DNA of 34,982 bases. Origin: Actinomycetes bacterium (GTDB lineage: Bacteria > Actinomycetota > Acidimicrobiia > Acidimicrobiales > RAAP-2). Positions 34,579 to 34,982 of the stretch are shown here, one piece after another (the stretch's first letter is position 1; every line of letters starts with the position of its first letter). The position numbers and the translations under genes are program-made. The notes beneath the pieces are model-generated. The model ran no database searches. It had not been told where the DNA came from and was given only the letters and a program-made list of their open reading frames with translations. The DNA is taken from positions 1-34,982 of the forward strand of contig JAKBTL010000058.1 of NCBI GenBank assembly GCA_021844425.1, in the 5' to 3' direction.

Positions 34579-34982
34579 TCACGCCGCCTCCGGTGCCGTA
34601 AGCGGACCACCGACGAGTGCCGGTGCAGGGATGGTGTTGCCATCGGGGATGGTGTTGCCGTCTTCGGGCCGAACCACTCTGTCGGAGCACTTGGAGGCCA
34701 AGCGCTTGCGAACCCGTACCAGCGAACGACGCCCAGGAGGGTGCCGACGCCGGACTCGTGGTTTCTCCCCGTCGCGTACGGGGGTCTTCTCCGGCCATGG
34801 CGTCCGATTGGACACCACTTTCGCGCCGAGATCTTGGCGCTGTGGTGCAAGCGCACTAGCGCGCTCAGATAGAGCGTTTCGTGCTCCCACGAGGTCGAGA
34901 ACATCCTTCCCTGTCTCGGGCTCCACGTGGAGCCCGAGGAATGCCGAGAACAGGTCGCGGTCCACGTCGAGGCCGTGGGTCT
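34579..34982 (-). CDS. tnpB: TnpB-type RNA-guided nuclease, C-terminal part (cut by window edge)
   Basis: A frame open to the right edge and ending at 34579 encodes LDVDRDLFSAFLGLHVEPE, which matches the C-terminal part of actinobacterial TnpB proteins of IS200/IS605 elements (DRDLYSAFLxRHV pattern), followed by the variable Arg/Pro-rich tail these proteins carry. The nuclease core and zinc finger would lie outside the window. The conserved end hairpin follows the stop, supporting the call. The tail contains a duplicated DGNTIP from an 18-bp repeat. Whether the protein is intact cannot be judged here. Confidence 0.65.
   Translation of the reverse strand, partial: THGLDVDRDLFSAFLGLHVEPETGKDVLDLVGARNALSERASALAPQRQDLGAKVVSNRTPWPEKTPVRDGEKPRVRRRHPPGRRSLVRVRKRLASKCSDRVVRPEDGNTIPDGNTIPAPALVGGPLTAPEAA
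34628..34663. repeat. 18-bp direct repeat in the tnpB tail
   Basis: Two adjacent 18-bp copies (34628-34645 and 34646-34663), GGGATGGTGTTGCC plus four variable bases, encode DGNTIP twice. Confidence 0.85.

Overview
This window is GC-rich (roughly 70%) bacterial DNA. Its genes lie end to end, often with GTGA/ATGA overlaps, GTG starts and few long intergenic gaps. The protein set points to an actinobacterium: separate CydD and CydC, a DapC-like aminotransferase, a fused urease gamma/beta chain, an ArsR-type regulator beside a mercuric reductase, a giant CtpI-type P-type ATPase, and a TnpB whose tail looks actinobacterial. I cannot place it more precisely. No rRNA, tRNA or CRISPR array was seen.

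Layout. 0.1-4.7 kb: cydD-cydC (cytochrome bd assembly ABC exporter) and a TetR-family regulator. 4.8-8.0 kb (minus strand): a coiled-coil zinc-ribbon protein with a Nudix hydrolase remnant upstream, a PhzF-family protein and a DapC-like aminotransferase. 8.1-9.6 kb: an endonuclease/exonuclease/phosphatase-fold enzyme and two small membrane proteins, translationally coupled. 9.5-11 kb (minus): an MFS transporter broken by a 52-bp tandem duplication. 11.2-15.5 kb: an acyltransferase-3/SGNH protein followed by a divergent urease (ureAB fusion, ureC) without accessory genes in view. 15.6-17.7 kb: an ArsR regulator and convergent merA.

17.8-27.5 kb is a mixed region of working genes and gene wreckage. 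It holds fragments of a proton-pump-type P-type ATPase joined to a decayed phosphoketolase, an intact Pit-type phosphate permease with its PhoU-like DUF47 partner, a second N-terminally truncated P-type ATPase remnant with damaged catalytic motifs, a very large intact CtpI-like ATPase with a small membrane protein upstream, and a PEP synthase pseudogene. 27.6-34.3 kb (minus) is an intact gene run: an FAD/Fe-S GltD-like oxidoreductase, a full-length pyruvate:ferredoxin oxidoreductase and a dihydroorotate-dehydrogenase-like flavoprotein, preceded by an Hsp20 chaperone. At the right edge is the 3' part of a TnpB gene and its conserved end hairpin (omega-RNA/right end of an IS200/IS605-type element).

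How the parts fit. P-type ATPases, PEP synthase, phosphoketolase, PFOR and Hsp20 together resemble the hypoxia/dormancy gene islands known from actinobacteria. Here about half of the island is decayed, while the PFOR operon, ctpI and hsp20 remain intact. Short tandem duplications of 12-52 bp recur across the window, both inside genes and at gene breaks, and look like a local mutational signature. I did not find a clearly new multi-gene system. The most unusual items are the divergent urease, the reversible-looking duplication in the MFS gene, and the partly decayed island.
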